A stretch of 64,000 nt of DNA from Acidobacteriota bacterium (lineage in GTDB: Bacteria; Acidobacteriota; Terriglobia; Acidiferrales; UBA7541): assembly GCA_003165465.1 (NCBI GenBank), contig PLUM01000053.1, forward strand, positions 1-64,000. The letters run 5' to 3'. Position 1 is the stretch's first letter, and each line of letters starts with the position of its first letter. Positions 15,914-25,255 of this stretch are shown here, one piece after another. The notes beneath the pieces are model-generated. The model saw only the letters and a program-made list of their open reading frames with translations, did not search any database and was not told the DNA's origin. A program made the translations under genes and the position numbers.

Positions 15914-18145
15914 ATGCACGCCAGGTGGTCATTTACAATTGTTGCGCTGTGCCTGTTTTCGGCTGCGTTTATCGCCACGCGGGCCGCGTCCCAATCCGCT
16001 CCCGCCGCTCCGTCCACGCAGCCGGCCGGCGCACAGCAACCGGGAGCCGGGCAGTCCGGCTATGTGTTGAAGGTAACCACGCGGCTCGTGACGCTCGATC
16101 TCATCGCGACGGACTCGCACGGCAATCCCGTGCGCGACCTCAAGCCGGAAGATTTGCAAATTTTCGAAGAGCACAAGGCCCGGCAAAAGATCGAACACTT
16201 TGAATTATTCGAAAAGCGGGCGGACGCCGGCCCACCGAATGCTTCCGCTCCCGCCATTCGCAAACCGGCGAACGTGCGCTCCAATCAATTGCCGCTCGAT
16301 CGGCTGAAGATCCCGCCGACGGTTTTGTTAATGGATGTTCTGAACACTCAAACGACAAACCAAGTGCAGGGGCGGGCCCACATGCTCCAATTGTTGCGAA
16401 CACTCCCGCCAGACACTCCGGTTGCCGTTTTTCTCCTGGGAAGCTCTTTGAGAATTTTGCAGGGATTTACCAGCGACGGAACACTTCTCCGGGCCGCGCT
16501 GGATCAGACGGTAATAGGGACCGTGATTGAAGGGAATCCGCACGACGACCGCAGCAACACCGCTAATTTTATCCTGGACACGACCGCCGGTATGGACGCG
16601 ACCCTTGGATTAAACAGCGCGCTCGGGGAGATACAGGATTTTGCGAAGGAAGAACGCGCCATGACCGTCGATCTACGGGCGAAGGAAACTCTCGGCGCAC
16701 TGGCCCAGATCGGACAATACCTCAGCGGGATTCCCGGCCGCAAGAATCTGATCTGGGTTTCGGAATCGTTTCCGATTTCCATCGCGCCCGATCCGGACAT
16801 GGGCAACAATCCATTTTCCGGAATACGGGATTACGCCGATCAAGTCAAGCTCGTGGCGAACGCCCTTACCGACGCCCAGGTGGCCGTATATCCGCTGGAT
16901 GTTCGCGGGCTTCTCGCGCAGCAGTCTTTTTCGGCTTCCCAGAATTTAAACCGCTCCCAGTCGCTGATGACGGGGCCGGATTATGCCTCCCAATTAAGCC
17001 GGGAAGACATCGATCTTCAGGAATCTCAGGGAACGATGGAAGAAATTGCCCAGGATACGGGCGGCAAGGCGTGCAAGAACCGCAACGACCTGTCCAGCTG
17101 CATTACCACGGCGCTGAACGACAGTTCCTCCTATTACGAAATGTCGTTCTACCCGCAAAACGTCAAATGGGACGGGATGTTTCACAAGATTGTCGTGAAA
17201 ACGTCGCGGCCGGGAGTGAAACTCTCCTATCGCCGCGGTTACTATGCGCTGGATGCGTCGTCGCTCGCGAAAAAACAGCCGCCGGAAGATCGTCTGCGGC
17301 AAGCCTGCACCGATCTTTTGCCTTCGACGACCATTCCCTTGACCGTGCAGAGCGCTCCTCCGGGACAATCCGGAAATCCGCAAGGCGGCCTCCAGTATCT
17401 GCTTCTGATTTCGGCTTCAGGACTGTCTTCCACTCAGGAGGGCGATTCGTACAGCTTGAATGTCCGCGTGGCCGACTGCGAGTTCGCGCAAAAAACCACC
17501 ACGTTTCGATTCAATGAGCGGGCATTAACGAAATCGGTTTCCGGAGAATTATTCCGCACCTGGCAATCGACGGGAATTCCCTATCACGTGGCCCTGATGC
17601 CATCGGCGGAGACGCGGAGAATCCGCCTCGTGGCTCTCGATGTCTCCTCGGGCCTGACCGGCGCCATCGACATTCCCGTGCTGCCTTCGGACATCGCCCG
17701 GGCCGCTCCCGTTGCGCCTCCGGCTCCTGTCGCGGCGACGCCCTATTTGGAATTGCCGGACAAAGTGAAAGGCTCGTCCGCGCCCAAGCTGGTGGAATCC
17801 GTGACGTTCCATTTGGATTCCGGCGCATCGGGCACGCTCGATTGGAGCGGCGACGCCCTGCTCTATCGTCCGGCGGGAGACATGCCTCTGGACCAGTCCG
17901 CAAACGGTTTTTTCAGCTATGCATTTGGAAACAGGTTTCATTGCCTGGATGGGCATTTCATTCCCGTGGATCCGGCGGATAGCCCGCCGGCAATGCGGTT
18001 CGCGTTTCACAATCATACTGGGAAAATAGTCGTCGTGGATTTGAAGGGGGAGGAGCCTGTCTATATCGGCGATCTTCCGGTCGATCCCAGCGCGCAACCG
18101 CTCTTCGATCTAGTCTGGAAATCTAGCCACTGCCAGGAACAATAA
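15914..18145 (+). CDS. Exported protein with VWFA-related acidobacterial domain
   Basis: A protein of 743 aa. Residues 1-27 form a signal peptide. At about 50-100 lies the lead-in VTTRLVTLDLIATDSHGNPVRDL followed by LKPEDLQIFEEH, the typical opening of the VWFA-related domain (TIGR03436 type) that is greatly expanded in Acidobacteriota. A von Willebrand A-like region follows (VLLMDVLNTQT, where the usual DxSxS metal site is altered, and VAVFLLGSSLRILQGFTSD), reaching about residue 420 with YYEMSFYPQNVKWDGMFHKIVV. The C-terminal 300 residues are beta-rich and unassigned. It is likely periplasmic or surface-exposed; the role is unknown. Confidence 0.88.
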   Translation: MHARWSFTIVALCLFSAAFIATRAASQSAPAAPSTQPAGAQQPGAGQSGYVLKVTTRLVTLDLIATDSHGNPVRDLKPEDLQIFEEHKARQKIEHFELFEKRADAGPPNASAPAIRKPANVRSNQLPLDRLKIPPTVLLMDVLNTQTTNQVQGRAHMLQLLRTLPPDTPVAVFLLGSSLRILQGFTSDGTLLRAALDQTVIGTVIEGNPHDDRSNTANFILDTTAGMDATLGLNSALGEIQDFAKEERAMTVDLRAKETLGALAQIGQYLSGIPGRKNLIWVSESFPISIAPDPDMGNNPFSGIRDYADQVKLVANALTDAQVAVYPLDVRGLLAQQSFSASQNLNRSQSLMTGPDYASQLSREDIDLQESQGTMEEIAQDTGGKACKNRNDLSSCITTALNDSSSYYEMSFYPQNVKWDGMFHKIVVKTSRPGVKLSYRRGYYALDASSLAKKQPPEDRLRQACTDLLPSTTIPLTVQSAPPGQSGNPQGGLQYLLLISASGLSSTQEGDSYSLNVRVADCEFAQKTTTFRFNERALTKSVSGELFRTWQSTGIPYHVALMPSAETRRIRLVALDVSSGLTGAIDIPVLPSDIARAAPVAPPAPVAATPYLELPDKVKGSSAPKLVESVTFHLDSGASGTLDWSGDALLYRPAGDMPLDQSANGFFSYAFGNRFHCLDGHFIPVDPADSPPAMRFAFHNHTGKIVVVDLKGEEPVYIGDLPVDPSAQPLFDLVWKSSHCQEQ

Positions 18146-18295
18146 CGAAGAATCGCTCTTATCATCTTGGCCAGTCCCGTAAGGGACGAAAGAACGTAGC
18201 CCACCACTTGAGCGGTCGGTGCATGTAAAAGCAAAAGCCAAGCCCCAGAGGGGCGGCACACGGCCAACCGTGTGCCGCCCCTCTGGGACTTCGAG
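18146..18295. repeat. Family D long nested palindrome, truncated copy 2
   Basis: It starts at the VWFA stop codon with CGAAGAATCGCTCTTATC, the inverse complement of the right end of copy 3, so it lies in the opposite orientation. It includes CAGTCCCGTAAGGGACG, AACGTAGCCCACCACTTGAG and the central hairpin (18240-18293). The remaining outer half is missing or too diverged to see. It fills the convergent gap before ribE. Confidence 0.85.
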
Positions 18296-18354
18296 CAAAA
18301 CAAACGCAGACCGCAAATTTCCCGCGGGACCGGCGCTCGATCCTAAAAATAATC

Positions 18355-18999
18355 CTAAAACCATTCCTCGATCAGGCGCGCGACGCTGAGTCGCGATGCG
18401 GGCGCTTTTCCCCGCGATTCCATCAGGCGCTCGACATATTTTGCGAGGATGTCGCACTCGACGTTCACGGCATCGCCCACTTTCAGTGAAGATAAATTCG
18501 TGTGCTCATACGTGTAGGGAATGATGGCGGTTTCGACGATATTTCCCTGCTGGGTGGCGACCGTCAGGCTGATGCCGTCGAGCGCCACCGAGCCTTTCAT
18601 CGCGACGTAGCGCGCGAGATCCCCCGGCACTTCGACGCCAAGCCACCAGTTTGCGCCTTCCGCATCGAGGCGCGTGACGCGCCCGATTCCATCCACGTGC
18701 CCCTGCACGAAGTGGCCGCCAAGTTCCTTCATCGCGGTCAGAGGACGCTCAAGATTGACGCGCGCGCCCGGCTTCATTTCGCCGAGGCTCGTGCGGCGCA
18801 GCGTTTCGCCCGAAAGATCGGCGACGAAACTTTTTCCGGCAAGTTCCACCGCCGTCAGGCAGCAGCCATTGACGGAGATGCTGCCCGATTTCTCGAGGCC
18901 GCTTGCGAGCGGACCGGCATTCACGCGGATGCGCGCGCCGCCCTCAATGCGCTCGAACGATTCGATGGTGCCGACGTGCTCAACGAGTCCGGTAAACAT
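18355..18999 (-). CDS. ribE: Riboflavin synthase, alpha chain
   Basis: A protein of 214 aa from ATG 18999, beginning MFTGLVEHVGTIESFE as the family does. It has two internal lumazine-binding repeats (each about 95 aa; the second begins near GHFVQGHVDGIG). The enzyme dismutates two 6,7-dimethyl-8-ribityllumazine molecules to riboflavin. It overlaps the end of ribD by 20 bp, so the two are co-translated. Neither ribBA nor ribH is in the window, and no FMN riboswitch is visible upstream of the operon. Confidence 0.95.
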   Translation of the reverse strand: MFTGLVEHVGTIESFERIEGGARIRVNAGPLASGLEKSGSISVNGCCLTAVELAGKSFVADLSGETLRRTSLGEMKPGARVNLERPLTAMKELGGHFVQGHVDGIGRVTRLDAEGANWWLGVEVPGDLARYVAMKGSVALDGISLTVATQQGNIVETAIIPYTYEHTNLSSLKVGDAVNVECDILAKYVERLMESRGKAPASRLSVARLIEEWF

Positions 19000-20161
19000 C
19001 GCGGAGATACCCCTCGATTGCGAAATCCGGTCCAAATCTTTCCATCGTGACGCCGTGCAATTCCCTCGCCGCGGGAATGCGCTTCGGCGCGGAAGCCGCT
19101 CCCGTCTTTTTTCCCGCAGCTCCGGCGATCCTGGGCGCAAGGAACACACGCATTTTATCCACAATTCCGGCATCGAGCGCGGCGGAATTCAACGTTTCTC
19201 CCGCTTCGAGCAGCACGCTCAGCATCTCGCGGCGGCCCAGATCGGCAATCGCCGCGAGCAGATCGGGTTTCGTGGCGCGTCCGGCAAGATGCACGACCTC
19301 GACTCCGGCGCGGCGCAGCGCGCTCGCTTTCGGCGAATCCCTTTTCGCGCGCGTAAAAACAAGCACGTCGCCATCCGCCGAACGCACGAGCCGCGAGCGC
19401 AAGGGCAAACGCAGACGCGAATCCAGCACGACGCGCAGCAGCTTGCGGCGGCGCGGAAGCCCCGTGCGGTCGGTGAGCAGCGGGTCGTCCACCAGCACCG
19501 TTCCAATGCCCGTGAGCAGCGCGTCGGACGTGTGACGCATGATCTGCACTTCGGCGCGCGACTCGGGCGATGAAATCCAGCGGTCGTTTTCAGAAATGCG
19601 TCTGTTTTTGTGCGCTCCGCTTTGCGTATCGGGCAGCACCAGCCGGCCGTCCAGCGTGCGCGCGGATTTCAGCGTCACGAGAGGCTTGCGGGAAACAATC
19701 CATCGCGCGAACGCTTCATTCAGTCGCCGCGCTTCCGCCTCCCGCAGGCCGGAAACGACTTCGATCCCCGCCGCGCGCAATTCCCTGAAACCGCGCCCGG
19801 CCACTGCGGGATTCGGGTCCGCCATCGCCACCACAACGCGCGCAACGCCCGCTGCGATCAACGCTTGCGTGCAGGGTCCGGTGCGGCCCGTGTGGCAGCA
19901 AGGCTCCAGGTTGATGTAGAGCGCTGCGCCGCGCGCGGATTCGCGCGCGGCATCAAGCGCCACGATCTCGGCGTGACGCACGCCGTCATACGTGTGAAAT
20001 CCCTCGCCCACGACGCGCCCATCGCGCACGAGAAGCGCGCCAACGAGCGGATTGGGGCTGGCAAGCGCGACGCCGCGCGCGGCCAGTTCCAAGGCGCGGT
20101 CCATGAAAACGGTGTCAGCCGAAACCGTAGAGGCGCTGGTCGAGGATGCAGATGCATTCAT
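18980..20161 (-). CDS. ribD: Bifunctional diaminohydroxyphosphoribosylaminopyrimidine deaminase / 5-amino-6-(5-phosphoribosylamino)uracil reductase
   Basis: About 393 aa. The N-terminal deaminase domain has the zinc site HAEIVAL and PCCHTGRTGPC (residues about 70-105); the C-terminal reductase domain begins near RKPLVTLKSARTLDG. It catalyses the second and third steps of riboflavin synthesis. Three in-frame ATGs are possible (20239, 20161 and 20104); 20161 is chosen as a compromise because the family starts shortly before MDRALELA. A start at 20239 would lie 9 bp after the ftsY stop and suggest coupling with it. A Lys/Ala-rich insertion (GAAGKKTGAASAPK) occurs near the C-terminus. Confidence 0.93.
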   Translation of the reverse strand: MNASASSTSASTVSADTVFMDRALELAARGVALASPNPLVGALLVRDGRVVGEGFHTYDGVRHAEIVALDAARESARGAALYINLEPCCHTGRTGPCTQALIAAGVARVVVAMADPNPAVAGRGFRELRAAGIEVVSGLREAEARRLNEAFARWIVSRKPLVTLKSARTLDGRLVLPDTQSGAHKNRRISENDRWISSPESRAEVQIMRHTSDALLTGIGTVLVDDPLLTDRTGLPRRRKLLRVVLDSRLRLPLRSRLVRSADGDVLVFTRAKRDSPKASALRRAGVEVVHLAGRATKPDLLAAIADLGRREMLSVLLEAGETLNSAALDAGIVDKMRVFLAPRIAGAAGKKTGAASAPKRIPAARELHGVTMERFGPDFAIEGYLRDVYRTR

Positions 20162-20248
20162 AAGATTCAGGCGGGCTTCCCTTCCGGATTCAGTGCAAAC
20201 GAGCACAGCCCGGCGCGCGTTCCATTCGACGGGTTCCATTTGACGCGT

Positions 20249-21232
20249 TTAATCAAAAAGAGAAGAAACGAATATTTCCGCGTCAAACGGCACCAGGTCT
20301 TCCATCGATTCACCCGTGCCGACATACTGCACAGGCACGCCGAGTTCGCGCGTGATGGCCACGACGATGCCGCCCTTGGCCGTTCCGTCGAGCTTGGTCA
20401 GCGCGATGCCCGTGACGCCGGCGGTGGCGGTGAATTCCCGCGCCTGGGAAAGCCCATTCTGGCCGGTCGTCGCATCCATCACGAGCAGAACCTCGTGCGG
20501 CGCGCCGGGAATGATTTTTGCGGCGGTGCGTTTCATCTTATCGAGTTCGGCCATCAGGTTGGATTTCGTGTGCAGGCGTCCCGCCGTATCCACGATCACG
20601 ACGTCGGCATTTCGCGCGCGCGCCGAAGACAGCGCGTCATAGACGACCGCCGCCGGATCGCCGCCCGATTTTGTCTTGACGATTTCCGAGCCGGTGCGCG
20701 CGGCCCACACGCCCAACTGCTCGATGGCGGCAGCGCGAAACGTATCGCCCGCGGCGAGCACCACGTTCTTGCCGCTCTGCCGCAGACGGTGCGCGAGCTT
20801 GCCGATAGTCGTCGTTTTTCCCGTGCCATTTACGCCGACAACAAAAATGACGCGTGGGCGAGGCTCCTCGGCGGCCGACGGCGTTCCGTCCGATGATGGC
20901 AAAGTGCGCAGGACATGCAGGAGCTGGTTTTTCAGTTCCGCCTTAAGGTCCGTTGCGCTGCCGAGGGCGTGCCTTTCGAGTTTCTGCCGCACGGCCTCCA
21001 GAATCTGGTGAGTCGTGCGAGGCCCGAGATCGGCGGCCAGCAGCACATTCTCCAGCTTCGTGAGCAGCTCAGGATCGATTTTCTTTTCGCCCGAAATCAG
21101 GTCCTCGACCTTGGTCGTGATCTGCGCGCGAGTTTTGGAAATGGATTGCTTCAGGCGGTCGAGCAGCGACCCGCTCTCCACGCCCTCCGGGCGTTCCTTG
21201 CGTTCGTCCTTTTTACTGAAGATCGAAAACAT
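20249..21232 (-). CDS. ftsY: Signal recognition particle receptor FtsY
   Basis: A protein of 327 aa from ATG 21232 ([17 protein letters not shown]). The N-domain helices are followed by the SRP-type GTPase: P-loop [15 protein letters not shown] near residue 130, [16 protein letters not shown] and [10 protein letters not shown]. The acidic A-domain of E. coli FtsY is absent, leaving a short basic N-terminus, as usual outside the gamma-proteobacteria. It delivers ribosome-SRP complexes to the membrane. It is the first gene of the ftsY-ribD-ribE run. Confidence 0.96.
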   Translation of the reverse strand: MFSIFSKKDERKERPEGVESGSLLDRLKQSISKTRAQITTKVEDLISGEKKIDPELLTKLENVLLAADLGPRTTHQILEAVRQKLERHALGSATDLKAELKNQLLHVLRTLPSSDGTPSAAEEPRPRVIFVVGVNGTGKTTTIGKLAHRLRQSGKNVVLAAGDTFRAAAIEQLGVWAARTGSEIVKTKSGGDPAAVVYDALSSARARNADVVIVDTAGRLHTKSNLMAELDKMKRTAAKIIPGAPHEVLLVMDATTGQNGLSQAREFTATAGVTGIALTKLDGTAKGGIVVAITRELGVPVQYVGTGESMEDLVPFDAEIFVSSLFD

Positions 21233-21417
21233 AATGGTTTCGCGGCAATGCGCAGCGATCGCCATATTCTAGCAGAAGAGTATCTCCTTACACGCTTCGC
21301 CCGTTGCAGAGCGCACCACCGGGAGCAAACTCGATCCGGTTGTTGTATGATGGCGGCAATTTGGCGGGCGCGGGCCGAAGCAGCCCCGATTGCCAATCCA
21401 CATTACAGGAGAACGCG

Positions 21418-21891
21418 ATGACTTCGATTCGTTGGAAAGCCGCTCTGGTCGTTTTTGGATTTCTCTGCGCATCCGCCTCAAATTCCCGGGCGCAGGCGCC
21501 ACCGAACAAGGACGCGGACACTGCCGCCATCAAACAAACCGTCGCCGCGTTTGCCGACGCCTGGAACAGCCACGACGCGCACGCCGTGGCGATGCGTTAT
21601 GTGGAGGATGGCGACTTTTCCAGCGTCAAGGGAGAACCCAGCCACGGACGAAAGGAACTGGAAGCCCATTACGTGACTATTTTCAGCACATTTCTCAAGA
21701 ACGCGCACACAACCGATACGGTGCGAAGCATCCGCTTTCTCGCTCCGGACATTGCGTCCGTGGACTGCGACTGGCTGGTGACGGAACCGAATGCCCCGGG
21801 CGGCGTTCTCCGCAAGGGACTGCTCACCTGGATCGTGACAAAGCATGACGGCCAGTGGATGATCACGATTTACCACGAGTCCGCATTTTAA
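21418..21891 (+). CDS. Exported SnoaL-like (SgcJ/EcaC family) protein
   Basis: A protein of 157 aa. ACAGGAGAA lies upstream of ATG 21418. A signal peptide covers residues 1-25 (cleavage near SRAQA). The mature part is a single NTF2-like fold of the DUF4440/SgcJ type: IKQTVAAFADAWNSHDAHAVAMRYVEDGDF, then GRKELEAHY, and ending WMITIYHESAF. Such proteins are often enzymes or binding proteins of unknown substrate, and this one is exported. It is divergent from ftsY and convergent with the HD-GYP gene. Confidence 0.8.
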   Translation: MTSIRWKAALVVFGFLCASASNSRAQAPPNKDADTAAIKQTVAAFADAWNSHDAHAVAMRYVEDGDFSSVKGEPSHGRKELEAHYVTIFSTFLKNAHTTDTVRSIRFLAPDIASVDCDWLVTEPNAPGGVLRKGLLTWIVTKHDGQWMITIYHESAF

Positions 21892-21919
21892 TTTTTTCGC
21901 GGATTCGGAGCGGGTCTTG

Positions 21920-22004
21920 GTAGCACAGACTTCAGCCTGTGTGGTTTTGATTTGTGGCAGGCTAAAGTCAAAGTCAAAAGAACACAGGCTGAAGCCTGTG
22001 CTAC
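21920..22004. repeat. Family C palindromic element (two-armed)
   Basis: GTAGCACAGACTTCAGCCTG and CAGGCTGAAGCCTGTGCTAC; the loop begins TGTGGTTTTG and ends AAAAGAACA. The loop also holds a short partial copy (GGCAGGCTAAAGTC). It lies in the convergent gap between the SnoaL-like gene and the HD-GYP gene. Confidence 0.93.
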
Positions 22005-22053
22005 TGGCCATGTTTTAGCAGAAACACGGATTTAGATTTTGGATGGAATTGGA

Positions 22054-23829
22054 TTAATCGGCGCCAACTTCGACAAGCGTGGGGCTCACGCGCAGTTTTC
22101 CGTCGCGGATCACCTTGTTGAGCGCATCCACAACCACTGGGTCGAACTTCTTGTTGGCCAGGCCCAAAATAAGGTTTAAGGCAAATTCCAGTTCCATCGC
22201 GGTCTGATAGGGACGGTTGGTGGTCATGGCGTCGAGCGTATCGGCGACGGCAATGATGCGGGCCATCAGCGGTATATCGGGGCCGCGCAAACCGTGCGGA
22301 TAGCCTCCGCCGTCGACATGCTCATGATGCAGTTCGATGCCCGGCAACATTTCCTTGAGCTGCGCGACCGGACGCATGATGTTCGCGCCTTTCAGGGGAT
22401 GCTGCTTCATTAATGCAAACTCTTCCGCTGTAAGCGCGCCGGGCTTTTTCAGCACGCGATCGTCCACTCCGATTTTTCCCACGTCGTGCAGCAGCGCCGA
22501 AATCCTGATCTTTTCGAGTTCTTCCGAGTGCAGCCCGAGTTCCTGCGCGATGAGGAGGGAATACTTCGCCACGCGCCCGGAATGGCCGCGCGTGTATGGA
22601 TCTTTTTCGTCGATGGCCGCCGCAAGCATGCGGATCGATCCGAGGAACAGCTCGTGATTCTCGTCCGCGGCCTTCCTGAGCTGGACAACGAATTCCTCGA
22701 TGTCCCCGGCCATGTGGTTGAAGATTTCCGCCAGTTCGCTGATTTCCGCCGCGCCCTTCACGGGAGTGCGCTGGTGAAATTCACCGCGGCTGATGGCGAG
22801 CGTGGATGCGGCAAGCGCCCGAATCGGCGTGCTGATGCCCACGGCGAATAAATAGCCGAGGATCAGCGCCGCAAACGTGACGACCACCACGAACTTGAGC
22901 GCCTGAGCATTCAGCTCCGTTACGCCCGCGTCCTCACGCGCCTTGTCCAGGCCGCGCTGCGCGACCACGGCCCAATTCAGGTCCGGGATCGTACTGTAGG
23001 TTCCGATCATTTCCGTTTTATTTCCATTGTCCGTCGATTCGTAGCGGCGAAGCGTTTCGGTCGTGCGCAAGCCCTTTGGCAGCGCGGCGACCTGAACGAC
23101 AACGGACGAACTGAGTCTCGCATCCGAACCGGGCACGAACTTCCGCATGTCCGGGTGCGCCACGATGTGTCCGCTATGATCCACGACGAACACCACACGG
23201 CCTCGCACGCTGGTTTCCTGCAGCCTTCGCAGAACGCCATCCAGCGATACCACTGCAGCCAGCATTCCCGAAAATTGATCGTTTACTTCCAGGGGCACCG
23301 CCATGACGAACGCGGGGCGGTTCTCCGGGCCAATCGCCAGCGGGTCGCTGCGGAATACCAAGGATTGCAGCGTGGTGGTAAACGCGCGTTGCAAGGCCTT
23401 GGCCACAAACGGATCCTGATTCGCCTGAATATCGCCGGCCCCGGCACCCTTGGCTTCCTTGCCCACGGCGGTCAGATACAAAATGTTTGGATTGCTGGCC
23501 ACAAAATTTTCGAGCACTCGCGTCACTTGCGGCGTGCTTTGGGCGGAGTCGACCTTATCGATCAGTCCCGTGAGAGCCAGGATTTGCCGTTCGCTGATGA
23601 GCTGCTGGTAGAGGTTGGTGTCGAAGAGCTGAATCTCTTCCGCCAAGGACCGTGTCACTTCGGTCTGCTGGACGCTCTCCGTATCGGTCAGCTTTGCCTG
23701 GCTAAGTTGCAGAACCTGGCGGTGATAGAGCGCAAGGGGCAGCACGCTGACCAGCAGCATGGCTCCCAACACCAGCCAGAGAATCCTTGGCCGGCGGGAA
23801 AATAGCGATTTGAAACCTGTGAGGTTCAC
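22054..23829 (-). CDS. Membrane sensor with dCACHE, HAMP and HD-GYP domains (predicted c-di-GMP phosphodiesterase)
   Basis: A protein of 591 aa from GTG 23829, with GAGAG upstream. An open frame continues further upstream only because it crosses the family D repeat. A transmembrane helix at about 15-36 is followed by a periplasmic dCACHE-like sensor (about 40-290), a second helix (about 305-327) and a HAMP segment (ALAASTLAISRGEFHQRTP). The HD-GYP domain from about 385 has HDVGKIGVDD and HHEHVDGGGYP, both key motifs intact, so c-di-GMP hydrolysis is likely. It probably responds to an extracytoplasmic small molecule. No GGDEF protein is adjacent. Confidence 0.9.
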   Translation of the reverse strand: MNLTGFKSLFSRRPRILWLVLGAMLLVSVLPLALYHRQVLQLSQAKLTDTESVQQTEVTRSLAEEIQLFDTNLYQQLISERQILALTGLIDKVDSAQSTPQVTRVLENFVASNPNILYLTAVGKEAKGAGAGDIQANQDPFVAKALQRAFTTTLQSLVFRSDPLAIGPENRPAFVMAVPLEVNDQFSGMLAAVVSLDGVLRRLQETSVRGRVVFVVDHSGHIVAHPDMRKFVPGSDARLSSSVVVQVAALPKGLRTTETLRRYESTDNGNKTEMIGTYSTIPDLNWAVVAQRGLDKAREDAGVTELNAQALKFVVVVTFAALILGYLFAVGISTPIRALAASTLAISRGEFHQRTPVKGAAEISELAEIFNHMAGDIEEFVVQLRKAADENHELFLGSIRMLAAAIDEKDPYTRGHSGRVAKYSLLIAQELGLHSEELEKIRISALLHDVGKIGVDDRVLKKPGALTAEEFALMKQHPLKGANIMRPVAQLKEMLPGIELHHEHVDGGGYPHGLRGPDIPLMARIIAVADTLDAMTTNRPYQTAMELEFALNLILGLANKKFDPVVVDALNKVIRDGKLRVSPTLVEVGAD

Positions 23830-23920
23830 GTTGGCGCTCTCTCTACGAACTATAATTTTACGACCCTGGCGGCCAGGACAAAAGGGCGGAAAAAAGCGAT
23901 GCTGCGAATCAGCTAAGGGG

Positions 23921-23950
23921 GGTAGGAGGAGGTAGGAGGAGGTAGGAGCC
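23921..23950. repeat. Three tandem 10-bp units upstream of the HD-GYP gene
   Basis: The unit GGTAGGAGGA occurs at 23921 and 23931, with a third copy at 23941 ending GGAGCC. It lies about 90 bp upstream of the HD-GYP start and abuts the left end of family D copy 3. Confidence 0.9.
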
Positions 23951-24224
23951 TGTCCCGCGGAACAGTTCGAACATTGCAAATCTGCGGTGCCCTGCTCTTG
24001 TGACGGTCGGAGTCCCGGAGGGACGGCATAACGTAGCCCACCGCTTGAGCGGTGGGTATGCGAAGAATGATGATTCCAAGCCCCGGAGGGGCGGCACATG
24101 GCTACCGTGTGCCGCCCCTCCGGGGCTTGGTTTTTGCTATCGCACATACCCAGCGCTCAAGCTGTGGGCGACGTTATTTCGTCCCTAACGGGGCTGGCTA
24201 AGGCGATAAGAGCGATTCTTCGTC
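23945..24224. repeat. Family D long nested palindrome, copy 3 (most complete)
   Basis: About 280 bp. From outside inwards: GTCCCGGAGGGACGG, GTAGCCCACCGCTTGAGCGG, and the central hairpin at 24078-24130 (GCCCCGGAGGGGCGGCACA and its complement). On the right come ACCCAGCGCTCAAGCTGTGG and CGTCCCTAACGGGGC, ending GATAAGAGCGATTCTTCG. The gap from 23830 to 24250 between the HD-GYP and gpsA genes is essentially this element. Confidence 0.93.
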
Positions 24225-24250
24225 GTGTGAGGCAGACATGGCGAGGCAGG

Positions 24251-25255
24251 CTACTCTTGCTTGAGGCGGCGCTCCATAAGCTCGCGGATGGCATCGCGAG
24301 TGACATGCCCTGCGGTCAGGACCGCGTACACCTGTTCCGTTATGGGCATCTCCACGCCTGTACGCCCAGCCAAATCGAGCGCGGCGGCCGTGCTCCCGAC
24401 GCCCTCGGCAACCCGGCGGGTCGAGCCGAGGATATGGCCCAGATCGCGCCCCTTGCCAAGTTCGATCCCGACGGAGCGGTTCCGGCTTAGCTCGCCTGTG
24501 GCGGTGAGGATGAGATCGCCCACTCCGGCAAGGCCGGAAAGCGTTTCGCGCCGCCCGCCCAGAGCGACGGCAAGGCGCGTCATTTCCGCCAACCCTCGCG
24601 TAACGAGCGCCGCCACCGCGTTCGTGCCCAATTCCAGGCCCGTACAGATTCCCGCGGCAATCGCGATCACATTTTTCACCGCGCCAGCGATTTCCGTGCC
24701 GATGACGTCATCGTTCGTGTACAGGCGGAATCGCGGGCCGGAAAATTCCGCCTGAACTTCCGAGGCGAGATTCGGGTCCGCCGAGGCCAGAACCACGACC
24801 GTGGGGTCGCCGGCGGCGACTTCCCGGGCAAAGCTCGGTCCGGATAGAACGGCAATGCGCGAATCCGAGTGCGGGCCAAATTCCTCGGCGATCACCTGGC
24901 TCATGCGCGCGTGGGTCTCCGGCTCAAGCCCCTTAGTCGCGCTGACGAAGATGGCGCCCGGCTCTGTAAAAGGGCGCATCGCGTGATACATGCCGCGCGC
25001 ATGGGCCGAGGGCATCACGCCCAGCACGATGTCGGCGCCGGCGAGAGCCTCTCCGAGGTTCCCCGTGACCTCCACGCCAGCGGGCAATGCAAACCCGGAA
25101 AGATAGATCTCGTTGACTCGCCGCGTGCTGAGCGCCTCGACGACGTCGGCGCTGTGCGCCCACAGCGTCAGCCGGTGCGGGCGCGAGGACTGCGCCAGCG
25201 CAATGGCCAACGCCGTGCCCCATGAGCCTCCGCCGATAATCGCGATTTTCTTCAT
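24251..25255 (-). CDS. gpsA: Glycerol-3-phosphate dehydrogenase, NAD(P)-dependent
   Basis: A protein of 334 aa. The NAD(P)-binding GGGSWGTALAIAL lies at residues 8-20. The catalytic lysine lies in AVKNVIAIAAGICTGLELG and the substrate site in RGLAEM. It reduces dihydroxyacetone phosphate to sn-glycerol-3-phosphate for phospholipid synthesis. Its ATG overlaps the plsY stop by 4 bp (ATGA). PlsY acylates the product of GpsA, so the pair forms one metabolic unit. Confidence 0.96.
   Translation of the reverse strand: MKKIAIIGGGSWGTALAIALAQSSRPHRLTLWAHSADVVEALSTRRVNEIYLSGFALPAGVEVTGNLGEALAGADIVLGVMPSAHARGMYHAMRPFTEPGAIFVSATKGLEPETHARMSQVIAEEFGPHSDSRIAVLSGPSFAREVAAGDPTVVVLASADPNLASEVQAEFSGPRFRLYTNDDVIGTEIAGAVKNVIAIAAGICTGLELGTNAVAALVTRGLAEMTRLAVALGGRRETLSGLAGVGDLILTATGELSRNRSVGIELGKGRDLGHILGSTRRVAEGVGSTAAALDLAGRTGVEMPITEQVYAVLTAGHVTRDAIRELMERRLKQE

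Noticed and set aside
20162-21300. FMN riboswitch for the ribD-ribE genes
   Set aside because: The genes follow ftsY almost directly; the upstream sequence is ftsY coding DNA and no RFN-type conserved blocks are seen.
2772-24224. Possible CRISPR array from the repeated palindromes
   Set aside because: The repeats are kilobases apart, of different families, and have no regular spacers; no cas gene is present.
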